DNA of 64,000 bases from Thioalkalivibrio sp. AKL19. GTDB taxonomy: Bacteria > Pseudomonadota > Gammaproteobacteria > Ectothiorhodospirales > Ectothiorhodospiraceae. Position numbers and translations under genes: made by a program. Below are positions 63,924 through 64,000 of the stretch, piece after piece (positions within the stretch are counted from its first letter, which is position 1; every line of letters starts with the position of its first letter). The notes below the pieces were generated by a model. That model saw only the letters and a list, made by a program, of their open reading frames with translations. It searched no databases and was not told the origin of the DNA. The stretch is from NCBI RefSeq assembly GCF_000420165.1, contig NZ_ATUK01000014.1, positions 20,001-84,000 on the forward strand, given 5' to 3'.

Positions 63924-64000
63924 ATGGAACAGAGCGAGCAAAGATCAGCCCACGACGGCGGCAGCAAACAAGTGATCTGCATGAAATGGGGCTCGCTCTA
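63924..64000 (+). CDS. Start of a probable glycosyltransferase, cut by the right edge
   Basis: Only 25 codons are visible, from ATG 63924 behind AGGAAAAA: MEQSEQRSAHDGGSK followed by QVICMKWGSL. The VICMKWGxxY motif is one I associate with a family of LPS-cluster glycosyltransferase-like proteins, in keeping with the adjoining ligase gene. The fragment is too short for certainty. Confidence 0.5.
   Translation, partial: MEQSEQRSAHDGGSKQVICMKWGSL

Overview
The window is about 64 kb of GC-rich, densely packed bacterial chromosome. It looks like a gammaproteobacterium. Supporting gene orders are hemA-prfA-prmC, ispE/tRNA-Gln/prs/rplY/pth/ychF, mreBCD opposite gatCAB, and argC/bactofilin/erpA beside anmK and tyrS. 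Gene content and base composition suggest a purple-sulfur-bacterium relative (Ectothiorhodospiraceae, Thioalkalivibrio-like). That placement is inference from gene order and protein flavour, not from a marker comparison. Nearly all genes are chromosomal housekeeping genes. There is no phage, no recognisable transposase, no CRISPR array and no rRNA.

Layout. 0-6.3 kb: tyrS (cut by the left edge), anmK, erpA, bactofilin, a coiled-coil membrane protein and argC, then a TlpA-like redoxin and hemJ. 6.4-10.1 kb: ptsP, rppH and a HAD phosphatase. 10.1-16.4 kb: a MITE-like repeat, an unknown protein, thiD-thiE, hemL, a TSUP permease, a long structured inverted repeat with no credible gene (14.6-15.4 kb), and an AEC permease. 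16.6-24.3 kb, minus strand: thioredoxin; a tightly overlapping run of mlaA, a membrane protein, mpl, ubiX and a LON-domain protein; and argG followed by a PhnD-PAS-GGDEF sensor. 24.3-31.1 kb, minus strand: the pyruvate dehydrogenase operon aceE-aceF-lpd, followed by a MotY-like OmpA protein. 31.4-38 kb: rnt on the plus strand, a palindromic repeat, grxD, then ychF, pth, rplY, prs, tRNA-Gln, ispE, lolB and a TPR lipoprotein, all minus strand. 39.9-43.1 kb, plus strand: hemA-prfA-prmC with stop/start overlaps.

43.2-45.2 kb is a less GC-rich pocket holding an unknown lipoprotein and a secreted histidine-rich peptide, each with its own terminator. It is followed by a moeB-like gene, an unknown gene and hslO. 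47.7-53.7 kb: gatC-gatA-gatB (minus) diverging from mreB-mreC-mreD (plus). 53.8-56.4 kb: a DUF1244 protein, rnd, a coiled-coil basic protein and a SprT-like protein. 56.4 kb to the right edge is an envelope/LPS locus: waaA, an LpxL-type acyltransferase, a GT-A type glycosyltransferase, an ELM1-family protein, a 2OG-Fe(II) oxygenase, a GT4 glycosyltransferase, an O-antigen-ligase-like polytopic protein and the start of a further probable glycosyltransferase.

Functionally the window covers haem synthesis (hemA, hemL, hemJ), Fe-S and redox maintenance (erpA, grxD, thioredoxin), translation quality (prfA, prmC, pth, gatCAB, rplY), cell-wall recycling and shape (anmK, mpl, mreBCD, bactofilin), outer-membrane building (lolB, mlaA, the LPS locus) and arginine synthesis (argC, argG). 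I did not find a clear new multi-gene system. The most unusual observations are mreC apparently lacking ATG/GTG/TTG at its homologous start (an ATC behind a strong Shine-Dalgarno), the 730-nt fold-back element, the two-gene lower-GC pocket, and an uncharacterised LPS-modification cluster carrying a 2OG-Fe(II) oxygenase and an ELM1 protein.
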